Assembly: GCA_902581585.1 (NCBI GenBank)
Contig: CACHPB010000001.1
Location: forward strand, 186,001 to 250,000
DNA: 64,000 bases
Source of the DNA: an uncultured Pelagibacteraceae bacterium
GTDB taxonomy: Bacteria > Pseudomonadota > Alphaproteobacteria > Pelagibacterales > Pelagibacteraceae
Direction: 5' to 3'
Position 1 is the stretch's first letter. Each line of letters starts with the position of its first letter. The notes beneath the pieces are model-generated. The model worked only from the letters and a program-made list of their open reading frames with translations, did not search any database and was not told where the DNA came from. The position numbers were made by a program, and so were the translations under genes. This document shows, piece by piece, positions 36,617 to 43,394 of the stretch.

Positions 36617-37690
36617 ATGCGTAAAATTCTAATATTAATATTAATGTCGTTATTCTCGTTTGCATCAATTGGAAATGCAGATGTGAATTTCGCAGGCAAA
36701 ACAGTTACATGGGTTGTGCCATTTAAAGAAGGTGGTGGTACAAGTAGATTTGCAAGATTTATTCAACCTTTCTTAAAAAAATATTTACCTGGAAATCCTG
36801 ATGTCCAAATCATGCACATACCAGGAGGTGGAGCTATTAAAGGTTCAAATTATTTTGAAAAAAATGCAAAAGCAGATGGAACTTTTATTTTTGGATGCTC
36901 AACTTCAGTTATAGTTAATGTTGCGACTGGAAATCCACTTGTTAAATATAATCTTAGTGAATACCGACCAGTAGTTTTGCTACCACAAAATACTCATTGG
37001 TTCACACGTTCAGATTTAGCTGAGCCTCACGATCTATCAAAAATTAAAGAAAGAAAATTGGTTCTCTACGCATTGAAAACTCCAGCATCTGCAGATTTAT
37101 TTCACATATGGATTTATGAGAAACTTGGTATTAAAGGTGCCAAACCTATACCTGGTCTTTCATCTTCAGGAGGTTATCAAGCATTCCTAAGAGGTGAAAT
37201 TCATCTAAGTTCACATGGTGCAGCGAATTATGTAAAAAAAGTTAAGCCTGAAATAGAAAAAGGAAAAGTTGTAGATTTAATGACATTAGGAATTATTGGG
37301 GCTGATGGTTCAGTTTCTAGAAATCCTTTGGCACCAAATGCACCTACATTTCCTGAAATGTATGAGAAGGTAAATGGTAAAAAACTTGAGGGTGATGACT
37401 TAGAAGCATACTATGCAATAGGCGCTGCATGGTCTCAAGCATCTAAAGCAATGATGCTTCCAGCAGGTGCATCCGATGAAATAGTAAAAGCATACAGAGA
37501 TGCAGCTATTAAAATGACAAATGACCCAGAGTTTAAGGCTAAAGCTGTAAAAGCTCTTGGACCATTTCCATTAATCATAGGAGAAGAAGCAGGTGAAATT
37601 ATTAAAAAGGCTGCAGTATTTTCAGATACTACTAAAAAGCAATTAAATGCAGCTCTAAAGAAACATAAATTCACATATAGAGTTCAATAG
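36617..37690 (+). CDS. tctC: Tripartite tricarboxylate transporter substrate-binding protein (TctC/Bug)
   Basis: A 357-residue periplasmic binding protein with a signal peptide (cleavage near SIGNADVNFAG). The Bug-family signature appears as KTVTWVVPFKEGGGTSRFAR near residue 30 and the MHIPGGGAIKGSNYF ligand loop. It delivers a carboxylated substrate to the TctA permease encoded downstream. Genes of this family bind citrate, other carboxylates or sulfonated acids; flanking ComA-like genes hint at a sulfonate or C3-phosphate-related acid, which is inference. A strong promoter, a strong SD and a downstream hairpin suggest far more of this protein than of the permease. Confidence 0.9.
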   Translation: MRKILILILMSLFSFASIGNADVNFAGKTVTWVVPFKEGGGTSRFARFIQPFLKKYLPGNPDVQIMHIPGGGAIKGSNYFEKNAKADGTFIFGCSTSVIVNVATGNPLVKYNLSEYRPVVLLPQNTHWFTRSDLAEPHDLSKIKERKLVLYALKTPASADLFHIWIYEKLGIKGAKPIPGLSSSGGYQAFLRGEIHLSSHGAANYVKKVKPEIEKGKVVDLMTLGIIGADGSVSRNPLAPNAPTFPEMYEKVNGKKLEGDDLEAYYAIGAAWSQASKAMMLPAGASDEIVKAYRDAAIKMTNDPEFKAKAVKALGPFPLIIGEEAGEIIKKAAVFSDTTKKQLNAALKKHKFTYRVQ

Positions 37691-37706
37691 AACAAATAAA
37701 AAAAGT

Positions 37707-37736
37707 GCTGCTAGCTATTAGCTAGCAGCTTTTTTT
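37707..37736 (+). terminator. Intrinsic terminator/attenuator between tctC and tctA
   Basis: GCTGCTAGC (37707-37715) pairs with GCTAGCAGC (37721-37729) around a TATTA loop, and is followed by seven T (37730-37736). The next base is the A of the tctA start codon. It should stop most transcripts after tctC and reduce permease expression. The hairpin also occupies the place where a ribosome site for tctA would be. Confidence 0.88.
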
Positions 37737-39722
37737 ATGGAACAATTATTAGCTGCACTTTTTCAACTTTTTGAACCTACTCATTTAGCATTTCTATTTG
37801 CAGGTACTTTACTTGGTTTAATTGTTGGTATTCTACCAGGTATGGGTGGAACATCAGGTTTAGCTCTTGTTTTACCTTTCGTTTTTACAATGGAGCCATC
37901 ACATGCTCTTGCAATGATGATTGGAGTTTTGGCTCCTACAACAACTTCTGATACTTTTCCTGCTGTGCTTATGGGAGTACCTGGTACTGCAGGATCTCAA
38001 GCAACAGTAATGGATGGTTTTCCACTTTCCAAAAAAGGCATGGCTGCAAGAGCGTTAAGTGCTGCCTTTAGTGCTTCGTTGCTTGGAGGTATATTTGGAG
38101 CTTTTATATTATCAATATCTATTTATTACGCCATTCCAATAATAATGGCTTTTGGATTTGGAGAACAGTTCCTTTTAGTCGTTCTTGCTTTATTAATGGT
38201 TGGAGCTCTTACAGGTGACAATTTATTTAAAGGTATTGCCTCTTGTTTTTTAGGATTAATTATTGGATCAATAGGAACAGCCCCAATTACAGGAGATCCA
38301 AGATACACATTTAATACATTGTATCTTTTAGAAGGTGTTCCTCTTGTTGTTGTTGGACTAGGATTGTTTGCAATTCCAGAAATAGTTGGCCTACTTGATG
38401 CTAAAGGCTCAATTGCAAAATCACTGAATACAAAAAAAGGGTGGTTCACAGGTTTAAAAGATGTAGTAAAAAATTGGTTTTTAGTTTTAAGATGTTCTAC
38501 TCTCGGTTGTCTAGTTGGAGCTTTACCAGGTTTAGGAGGGACAGTAGTTGATTGGATTGCGTATAGTCACTTAAAACAAACCACAAAAGATACTTCTCAA
38601 TTTGGCAAAGGAGATATCAGAGGAGTTATAGCACCTGAGTCTGCAAATAATGCAAAAGAGGGTGGAGCATTAATTCCAACATTGATTTTTGGAATACCTG
38701 GTTCTGGTAATAAGGTTTTATTACTTGGAGGTTTTGTTCTAATTGGAATTGAACCTGGTTTAGATATGGTAACGACAAACTTAGATCTTACCTATCTAAT
38801 GATTTGGTCATTAGCTATTGCAAATATTTTAGGTGCTGGGATTTGTATGGGCTTTTCATCTCAAATTTCGAAATTCACTTTAGTTCCATATTACATACTT
38901 GCACCTGTAATGGTTTGTTTAATATTTTTTGCAACATTTAACATTAATAGGGACTGGTATGATTTTATTGGACTATTATCATTTGGTATAATTGGTATTA
39001 CCTTTAAAAACTTTGGTTGGTCTAGACCGGCACTTTTAATTGGTTTCTTTTTATCAAGCAAAGTTGAACTGCTAAGCTATCAAACTCAAGCAGTATATGG
39101 TTTAAGTTTTTTATCCCGTCCAGTTTCAATAATTCTTATAATTTTGTGTCTTGCTACTATAGTTCTTTTGACAAAACAAAAGTTTGATAGCAATTATAAA
39201 TCTGATCTTATTAAAGGTAAACTTACTCAAATTTATTATATAGTCATATTACTCTGTCTACCTTTATCTATGATTTGGTTTACAAGTAGTTTAGATTATC
39301 GAGCTAATTTGTTTCCAATAAGTCTAAGTGTAATAGCTTTATCGCTTTTAGTTTTTATACTTATCATAAAAATTGCTGACTTAAAAAATTTATCATTTTT
39401 AAATAATACATTTATGAAATTTGCTCGATCAAATATTTTTGAAATAAGTGGGAACTTTAATAATCAACTTTTTTATTATTTTAGTTTTATTGGTTTCTTA
39501 TTAATGAATTTTATATTTGGTTTTCCAATTGCAGCAGCAATTTTTATAAATATATTTATATTATTTCACAATAGAAAAGCTTATGTGTCATCAATTTGTA
39601 TTTCTGCTGTATTGATGGTAATACTCTGGTTGTTATCCTCCTTGCTAACTTTACAGTTTCCAAATGGTTTGATAGGATTATTTATCGATTTACCTTGGTG
39701 GCTAGGTGGGCAATTGAATTAG
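37737..39722 (+). CDS. tctA: TctA-TctB fusion permease
   Basis: A 661-residue membrane protein. Residues 1 to about 490 are TctA: GTLLGLIVGILPGMGGTSG, PTTTSDTFPAVLMGVPGTAG and CLVGALPGLGGTVVDW are the duplicated glycine-proline signatures. The last 160 residues carry four more hydrophobic helices in the layout of the small TctB subunit, so the two are fused in the order A-B, and no separate tctB exists nearby. It forms the secondary transporter served by the upstream binding protein. Its ATG directly follows the U-tract of a terminator, so how it is initiated is unclear. Confidence 0.9.
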   Translation: MEQLLAALFQLFEPTHLAFLFAGTLLGLIVGILPGMGGTSGLALVLPFVFTMEPSHALAMMIGVLAPTTTSDTFPAVLMGVPGTAGSQATVMDGFPLSKKGMAARALSAAFSASLLGGIFGAFILSISIYYAIPIIMAFGFGEQFLLVVLALLMVGALTGDNLFKGIASCFLGLIIGSIGTAPITGDPRYTFNTLYLLEGVPLVVVGLGLFAIPEIVGLLDAKGSIAKSLNTKKGWFTGLKDVVKNWFLVLRCSTLGCLVGALPGLGGTVVDWIAYSHLKQTTKDTSQFGKGDIRGVIAPESANNAKEGGALIPTLIFGIPGSGNKVLLLGGFVLIGIEPGLDMVTTNLDLTYLMIWSLAIANILGAGICMGFSSQISKFTLVPYYILAPVMVCLIFFATFNINRDWYDFIGLLSFGIIGITFKNFGWSRPALLIGFFLSSKVELLSYQTQAVYGLSFLSRPVSIILIILCLATIVLLTKQKFDSNYKSDLIKGKLTQIYYIVILLCLPLSMIWFTSSLDYRANLFPISLSVIALSLLVFILIIKIADLKNLSFLNNTFMKFARSNIFEISGNFNNQLFYYFSFIGFLLMNFIFGFPIAAAIFINIFILFHNRKAYVSSICISAVLMVILWLLSSLLTLQFPNGLIGLFIDLPWWLGGQLN

Positions 39723-39738
39723 ATAAATAGAATTTATA

Positions 39739-40533
39739 ATGACTGATGTAACATTTCCTAAATTACCTTTCATAAAAAGAAAGGAAAAACCTCGTGAGAC
39801 GGGTATAAATTATGTAAGAGCACCTGTGATGGTGGGAAATTGTATTGATGATTACCTAGAGGCATATGCAAACCTTGTTGATATCTTTAAGATTTCTGGG
39901 AAACAAGGTGCAATGATGAGCAAAAAATCTCTTTTAAGATTTATTGAAACTTGCAAAAAACATAGTGTTCAAGTTGCATTAGGAAACCCAATTATGGACG
40001 TTGCATTGTCTGGTGGGAAAGAAGTGGTAGATGATTATCTAGATACTGTTGTTCATCTTGGTATTGATATAATTGAAATTTCAAGAATAGCTCGTTCTTT
40101 AGATGATGATGAGATGTGTAGACTGATCGAAAATGCAACAGGCAAAGGGATAAAAGTTATTAATGAGGTTGGTGTCGCGTTTGCACATTCCAAGGTTATC
40201 GAGGAAGAAATATTTGTAGAACGAATTAAAATGCAATCTAAAAGATTTATTGAGGCTGGATCTTGGAAAATATTACTAGAATCAGAAGGTTTGACAGAAA
40301 ACCTTGATAAGAAAGATTATAGATGGAATGTAATTGATAAAATCATTAGTCCACTTGAATTGAATCAGTTTATGGTTGAAGCTGATGATCAAGATGTATT
40401 ATCAAAATATATCGATATCTATGGTCCTGGTATAAATATGATGGTTGATCATAGTAGAGTTCTCAAAATGGAAGATGCTCGAATAGGGTATGGACCATCT
40501 CAATCCCTGTGGGGTAAAGTAGTAAAATATTAG
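39739..40533 (+). CDS. Second phosphosulfolactate synthase (ComA)-like protein
   Basis: A 264-residue ComA-family TIM-barrel protein, clearly divergent from the one at 35601. Matching regions include IDDYLEAYANLVDIFKIS (family IDFVKF region), GIDIIEISRIARSLDDDE and GIKVINEVGVAFAHSK, with ILLESEGLTENL as the acidic strand. It begins 16 bp after tctA and is likely co-transcribed. Two paralogues around one transporter suggest consecutive or complementary steps. Whether it uses sulfite and phosphoenolpyruvate is unknown. Confidence 0.75.
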   Translation: MTDVTFPKLPFIKRKEKPRETGINYVRAPVMVGNCIDDYLEAYANLVDIFKISGKQGAMMSKKSLLRFIETCKKHSVQVALGNPIMDVALSGGKEVVDDYLDTVVHLGIDIIEISRIARSLDDDEMCRLIENATGKGIKVINEVGVAFAHSKVIEEEIFVERIKMQSKRFIEAGSWKILLESEGLTENLDKKDYRWNVIDKIISPLELNQFMVEADDQDVLSKYIDIYGPGINMMVDHSRVLKMEDARIGYGPSQSLWGKVVKY

Positions 40534-40560
40534 ATTAAATTAGTATAATTTTTTAAAAAA

Positions 40561-40582
40561 GTTAGCCACCAGTTAGACAACG
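40561..40582 (+). repeat. Arm-like tandem 11-bp repeat, right end of island B
   Basis: Two tandem imperfect units, GTTAGCCACCA (40561-40571) and GTTAGACAACG (40572-40582). The unit length of 11 bp equals that of the arm repeats in islands C and D, but the sequence is different. Best read as integrase arm-type sites of a separate recombinase specificity. Confidence 0.55.
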
Positions 40583-40589
40583 ATAATTC

Positions 40590-40619
40590 TTGAACAAGAT
40601 AAATGCGTTGTGTTAAAAT
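40590..40619 (+). promoter_or_regulatory. Promoter before tRNA-Leu fragment 3
   Basis: TTGAAC (40590-40595) and TAAAAT (40614-40619) with an 18-bp spacer, about 32 bp before the tRNA fragment. It differs entirely from the 61-nt module upstream of the other tRNA copies, so this island supplied its own promoter. Confidence 0.55.
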
Positions 40620-40651
40620 AAAAGATAGATATAACAATGCAAACTCTAGGA

Positions 40652-40690
40652 GCCCTCGTGGTGAAATTGGTAGACACAAAGGACTTAAAA
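40652..40690 (+). pseudogene. 5' half of tRNA-Leu(UAA), attachment scar 3
   Basis: An exact 39-nt copy of the tRNA-Leu 5' half, ending in the anticodon loop. It is followed by GACATAGGGTAG, the left-end sequence of island C, in place of the tRNA 3' half. It marks the boundary of islands B and C. Confidence 0.9.
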
Positions 40691-40838
40691 GACATAGGGT
40701 AGAGTAATCTTATAGTCTCACACAGTCTCATACAGTCTTAAATCCCATTAAATCCTACACTTTAAAAAAACCTTTAATTATTTTTATTGGAAAATATGAA
40801 TAATAAATTCTCTCAAACTAGAAGCAGACTAGAAGTCA
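40690..40838 (+). repeat. Left end of island C with arm repeats
   Basis: Shared with 31360-31496. Contains tandem AGTCTCACAC/AGTCTCATAC units, CCCATTAAATCCTA, and then two 11-bp units: ACTAGAAGCAG (40817-40827) and ACTAGAAGTCA (40828-40838), followed by GGGAGATAAAAT. Confidence 0.78.
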
Positions 40839-40864
40839 GGGAGATAAAATAATATGATTATCCA

Positions 40865-41362
40865 ATGAAAAATTTTCTGGCAATTTTGAAGCTTTTAGAA
40901 ATTAAATTAAAAACCTCAGGAACTATAGGTTATTTAATTTATCTCATAATTGGTTTAACAGTAATGTTTGCGATTTGGACACCAATATTTCAATTTATTG
41001 GATGGTTAATTTCACCATTTACAACTCCAATAATTGACATTAAAAATTTTGGATCTTTATCAATATTTGGTTTGATTGGATACTCATTGTTAATTTTGCT
41101 AATACTCGCAGCTCTAACAGGAATTATTGCTTGTATTTTTGATATATTCAAATCTATTTATAAAAAAGAAAAAATTAATTTTAAAATAAAAGAATTCATT
41201 TTGGGTGTTGGATCTATATTATTTGTTATATTTTTAGCTAAATATTTTGAAAATGGGCAAATCAGAAATATAATTATTGGTTTATTATTATTAGGTGGAT
41301 TAGGTAATATTTTAATTGCTTTTGATAACAAAAAAATTTTAGAAGAAAATGATAATAGCTAG
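40865..41362 (+). CDS. Membrane protein of unknown function (island C)
   Basis: A 165-residue protein with four predicted transmembrane helices (about residues 18-50, 64-92, 110-125 and 135-152) and charged loops. No family is recognised. It starts 26 bp after the arm repeats, so the island's left end probably carries its promoter. Its composition is like the surrounding genome. Confidence 0.65.
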   Translation: MKNFLAILKLLEIKLKTSGTIGYLIYLIIGLTVMFAIWTPIFQFIGWLISPFTTPIIDIKNFGSLSIFGLIGYSLLILLILAALTGIIACIFDIFKSIYKKEKINFKIKEFILGVGSILFVIFLAKYFENGQIRNIIIGLLLLGGLGNILIAFDNKKILEENDNS

Positions 41363-41457
41363 ATTAAATTGGAATACACCACTTTATAAAGTAGATGAAT
41401 TTGTAACCAAATTTAGAAATAAATATAAAAATAGAAAAATAAGAATTGATATAAAGC

Positions 41458-41498
41458 TCACGCAAACGAAGTGCTTTATTTATCTTTTTAGAAGATTA
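41458..41498 (+). terminator. Weak hairpin, possible terminator
   Basis: AAAGCTCAC and GTGCTTT can pair with one bulge around a 10-nt loop, followed by a T-rich but interrupted tail. It lies in the 141-bp gap between two island C genes. This is weak evidence. Confidence 0.3.
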
Positions 41499-41503
41499 CA
41501 TTA

Positions 41504-42052
41504 ATGAAAAGACCAAATTTTAATGTAGATATTTTTTTTGAGATTTTGTTGGGAAAAAATTTAGATAAATTAGTCAAAAAATTTCCATTTTTAAAAATGC
41601 CGGATTTTTTTTTTGGTTATGCTTTAGCAAAAGCTAGTGGTTTTAAAGGTTCTTTATTCAATTTTAGAGATGAGGCTGAACCTTTTCCATTAAAAGAAAG
41701 ATTTAAACAAACAGATAAAAAATTAATTTACAAATCATTAGTTCAATTAAGGGATGGTGATTCAAAGGGTATTTATAGTTTATCTATAGGTTTATTAACT
41801 GAAAAAAATATAAAAAATGAATTTCTAGTTTATCATTACTACACTTCAGATGATAGTAATTATCCACAAATTGTAAAAATTTATGACACAAACAAAGTTC
41901 CAAAGATTTCTGAAATTAAAAAAGATGTCTCAAAACTGATAAAGAAAGAAAAATTTTTCACTCCATTTATTAAAAAAAAACTGAAACAATGGAAAAATAC
42001 TAAAATGGTTGAAGATAGAAGATTAACAAAACAAGAAATGAGAGAATTATAA
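41504..42052 (+). CDS. Protein of unknown function (island C)
   Basis: A 182-residue, lysine-rich soluble protein with no recognised family. It has an N-terminal aromatic stretch (KFPFLKMPDFFFGYALAKAS), a beta-rich middle (KLIYKSLVQLRDGDSKGIYS) and a basic helical C terminus. It has no signal peptide or membrane segment. It starts 141 bp after the membrane protein gene and is followed by a small membrane protein gene after 13 bp. Confidence 0.62.
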   Translation: MKRPNFNVDIFFEILLGKNLDKLVKKFPFLKMPDFFFGYALAKASGFKGSLFNFRDEAEPFPLKERFKQTDKKLIYKSLVQLRDGDSKGIYSLSIGLLTEKNIKNEFLVYHYYTSDDSNYPQIVKIYDTNKVPKISEIKKDVSKLIKKEKFFTPFIKKKLKQWKNTKMVEDRRLTKQEMREL

Positions 42053-42065
42053 AAATAAATTTAGG

Positions 42066-42284
42066 ATGAAAAAAAAAACAAACACAAAATCTATTTGGAT
42101 TACAGTAATATTTTTACTTTTGTTGATACATCTTTTTAGGTTAGCAGACAGAAATGATTGGTTAAAACCCAAAGAAAAAGAATCTTCCAATGAAATAATG
42201 CGTGAAGATACACTTAAAATAATTAAGGAAATTGAAAAAATGAAAAAACAAAATGAATTAATGAATAAAAATAACAACAATTAA
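42066..42284 (+). CDS. Small single-pass membrane protein (island C)
   Basis: A 72-residue protein with one hydrophobic segment (SIWITVIFLLLLIHLF, about residues 9-24) preceded by lysines and followed by a charged helix likely to form a coiled coil. No family is recognised. It sits between two other small genes with gaps of 13 and 4 bp, which supports it being real. Confidence 0.58.
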   Translation: MKKKTNTKSIWITVIFLLLLIHLFRLADRNDWLKPKEKESSNEIMREDTLKIIKEIEKMKKQNELMNKNNNN

Positions 42285-42288
42285 GTAA

Positions 42289-43053
42289 ATGAAAAAATTC
42301 ATTCACACTCTTAAGAAAAAAGCAGACAAAGATGACCCTAAATCATTAAATGAATTAGCATTTGAATATTACGCAGGAAAAAATATAAAAAAAAATAATA
42401 AATTAGCAGTAAAATTATGGCTTAAATCTGCAAAACAAAAATATCCAATGGCTTATTATAATCTTGGTTATATGTATTATAATGGATTTGGAGTTACCAA
42501 AAATATAAAAAAAGCAATTTATTATCATGAACTCAGCTGTAAGATAGAACATAAGTATCAAACCACATCTTTATTTTGGCTGGCTTACAATATTTATCTA
42601 AATAAAATAAGTGGTAAACCAAATATCAAGAAAGGTCTTAAATACTTAGAAGAATCTGCAAAAAGAAATTTAGTCAATGCTCAATGGTTTTTATCATTAT
42701 TTTATAAAGATGGAAAAGTTTCCTATCAAGATCAACAAGATCCAAAGAAAAAAGTTCACGAATATAAAATAAAAGTCAATAAAGCTAAAACAATAAAATA
42801 TCTTAAGATGGCATCTATTAATAACTTTATACCTGCTACTTCACTATTAGCATCATGTTACATTAATGGGTTCGGAGTTAAAAAAGATTATACTACGGCC
42901 TATGTGCTTTTGGATTCAATCAAATTTTCCAATAATAGTAAAATGATAAGTTCAATGACATTAACTCAAGAAGATAAAAAATACTTAAAGAAAACGATTA
43001 TTAATCAAAAAAAAAGAGTTTTATATCTCTTAAATAAATTAAAAAAAAAATAA
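42289..43053 (+). CDS. Sel1-like repeat protein
   Basis: A 254-residue protein of Sel1/TPR-like helical repeats. Clear repeats are ALAVKLWLKSAKQKYPMAYYNLGYMYYNG-type units near residues 30-70, 70-110, 110-145 and 165-215, with the typical AxxxLGxxYxxGxGVxKD consensus seen in LASCYINGFGVKKDYTTA. It has no signal peptide, so it may act in the cytoplasm as a protein-binding scaffold. Last gene of island C, ending 25 bp before the right-end arm repeats. Confidence 0.78.
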   Translation: MKKFIHTLKKKADKDDPKSLNELAFEYYAGKNIKKNNKLAVKLWLKSAKQKYPMAYYNLGYMYYNGFGVTKNIKKAIYYHELSCKIEHKYQTTSLFWLAYNIYLNKISGKPNIKKGLKYLEESAKRNLVNAQWFLSLFYKDGKVSYQDQQDPKKKVHEYKIKVNKAKTIKYLKMASINNFIPATSLLASCYINGFGVKKDYTTAYVLLDSIKFSNNSKMISSMTLTQEDKKYLKKTIINQKKRVLYLLNKLKKK

Positions 43054-43077
43054 CAACTTATAGGATTTTATAGGATA

Positions 43078-43099
43078 ACTAGAAGCCAACTAGAAGCCA
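43078..43099 (+). repeat. Arm-like tandem repeat, right end of island C
   Basis: Two identical 11-bp units, ACTAGAAGCCA (43078-43088 and 43089-43099), then GAGAGATAAAAT. The same type and orientation as the left-end pair of the same island (40817-40838), and unlike those of island D. Confidence 0.8.
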
Positions 43100-43119
43100 G
43101 AGAGATAAAATAAAAAAAA

Positions 43120-43180
43120 TTTACTTATTCCTCTTGTTCAATTATAAATATTGGCATAAACACTCATGAAAATAACTCAT
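43120..43180 (+). promoter_or_regulatory. tRNA-Leu promoter module, copy 2
   Basis: A 61-nt segment, exactly abutting the tRNA fragment, aligned without gaps with copies at 35479 and 47205. TTGTTC (43134-43139) and TAAACA (43157-43162) are 17 bp apart. It likely still transcribes the truncated tRNA fragment. Confidence 0.65.
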
Positions 43181-43219
43181 GCCCTCGTGGTGAAATTGGT
43201 AGACACAAAGGACTTAAAA
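43181..43219 (+). pseudogene. 5' half of tRNA-Leu(UAA), attachment scar 4
   Basis: An exact 39-nt copy of the tRNA-Leu 5' half. It is followed by GCCGAGGGATTCACAAGAG instead of the tRNA 3' half. It marks the boundary of islands C and D and, by position, the insertion of the youngest island. Confidence 0.9.
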
Positions 43220-43343
43220 GCCGAGGGATTCACAAGAGAGTCAGTCCGTGGTAGTCTAACTTAGTATAAAAATACATTTTTTTATAATATTTATAATCAA
43301 ACTCAATTTATCGTTGTAAACTCTGATAATTTTTTTTCAATAA

Positions 43344-43365
43344 ACCAGTACAATACCAGTACATA
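43344..43365 (+). repeat. Arm-like tandem repeat, left end of island D
   Basis: Two 11-bp units, ACCAGTACAAT (43344-43354) and ACCAGTACATA (43355-43365), followed by GAGATATAT. They match the repeat at the right end of the island (47163-47184). Confidence 0.78.
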
Positions 43366-43394
43366 GAGATATATATAATTAATTTGAAATTTTT

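Larger units (their letters stand above)
35540..40651 (+). mobile_element. tRNA-Leu island B (transporter and ComA-like cargo)
   Basis: A 5.1-kb segment between exact tRNA-Leu fragments at 35540 and 40652. Its right end has arm-like 11-bp repeats at 40561-40582 and a promoter that differs from the 61-nt module of other islands, suggesting a separate integrase lineage. The left arm is missing, since a coding stop lies 22 bp after the fragment. Cargo: two ComA-like genes and a TctC-TctAB transporter. It encodes no integrase. Confidence 0.7.
40534..40864 (+). other. Gene-free junction of islands B and C
   Basis: These 331 bp hold no convincing gene. In order they contain a tandem 11-bp repeat (40561-40582), a promoter (40590-40619), the tRNA-Leu 5' fragment (40652-40690), the left-end repeat of island C and its arm repeats (40817-40838). 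All the structure is explained by the attachment site. Confidence 0.8.
40652..43180 (+). mobile_element. tRNA-Leu island C (small cargo-only cassette)
   Basis: A 2.5-kb cassette between exact tRNA-Leu fragments. Both ends carry a tandem pair of ACTAGAAG-type 11-bp repeats (40817-40838 and 43078-43099) in the same orientation, each followed within 3 bp by GAGATAAAAT. The right end continues with the 61-nt promoter module. Four plus-strand cargo genes are present; none is a recombinase, so mobility must be supplied in trans or is lost. Confidence 0.8.
43054..43394 (+). other. Gene-free junction of islands C and D
   Basis: These 341 bp hold the right end of island C (TTATAGGATTTTATAGGAT, then arm repeats at 43078-43099), the promoter module (43120-43180), a tRNA-Leu 5' fragment (43181-43219), an AT-rich left end of island D, and arm repeats at 43344-43365. 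I see no coding frame. Confidence 0.8.

Noticed and set aside
31321-43219. The four tRNA-Leu-like fragments as extra functional tRNA genes
   Set aside because: Each ends in the anticodon loop and lacks the 3' half, T arm and CCA. They are attachment scars.
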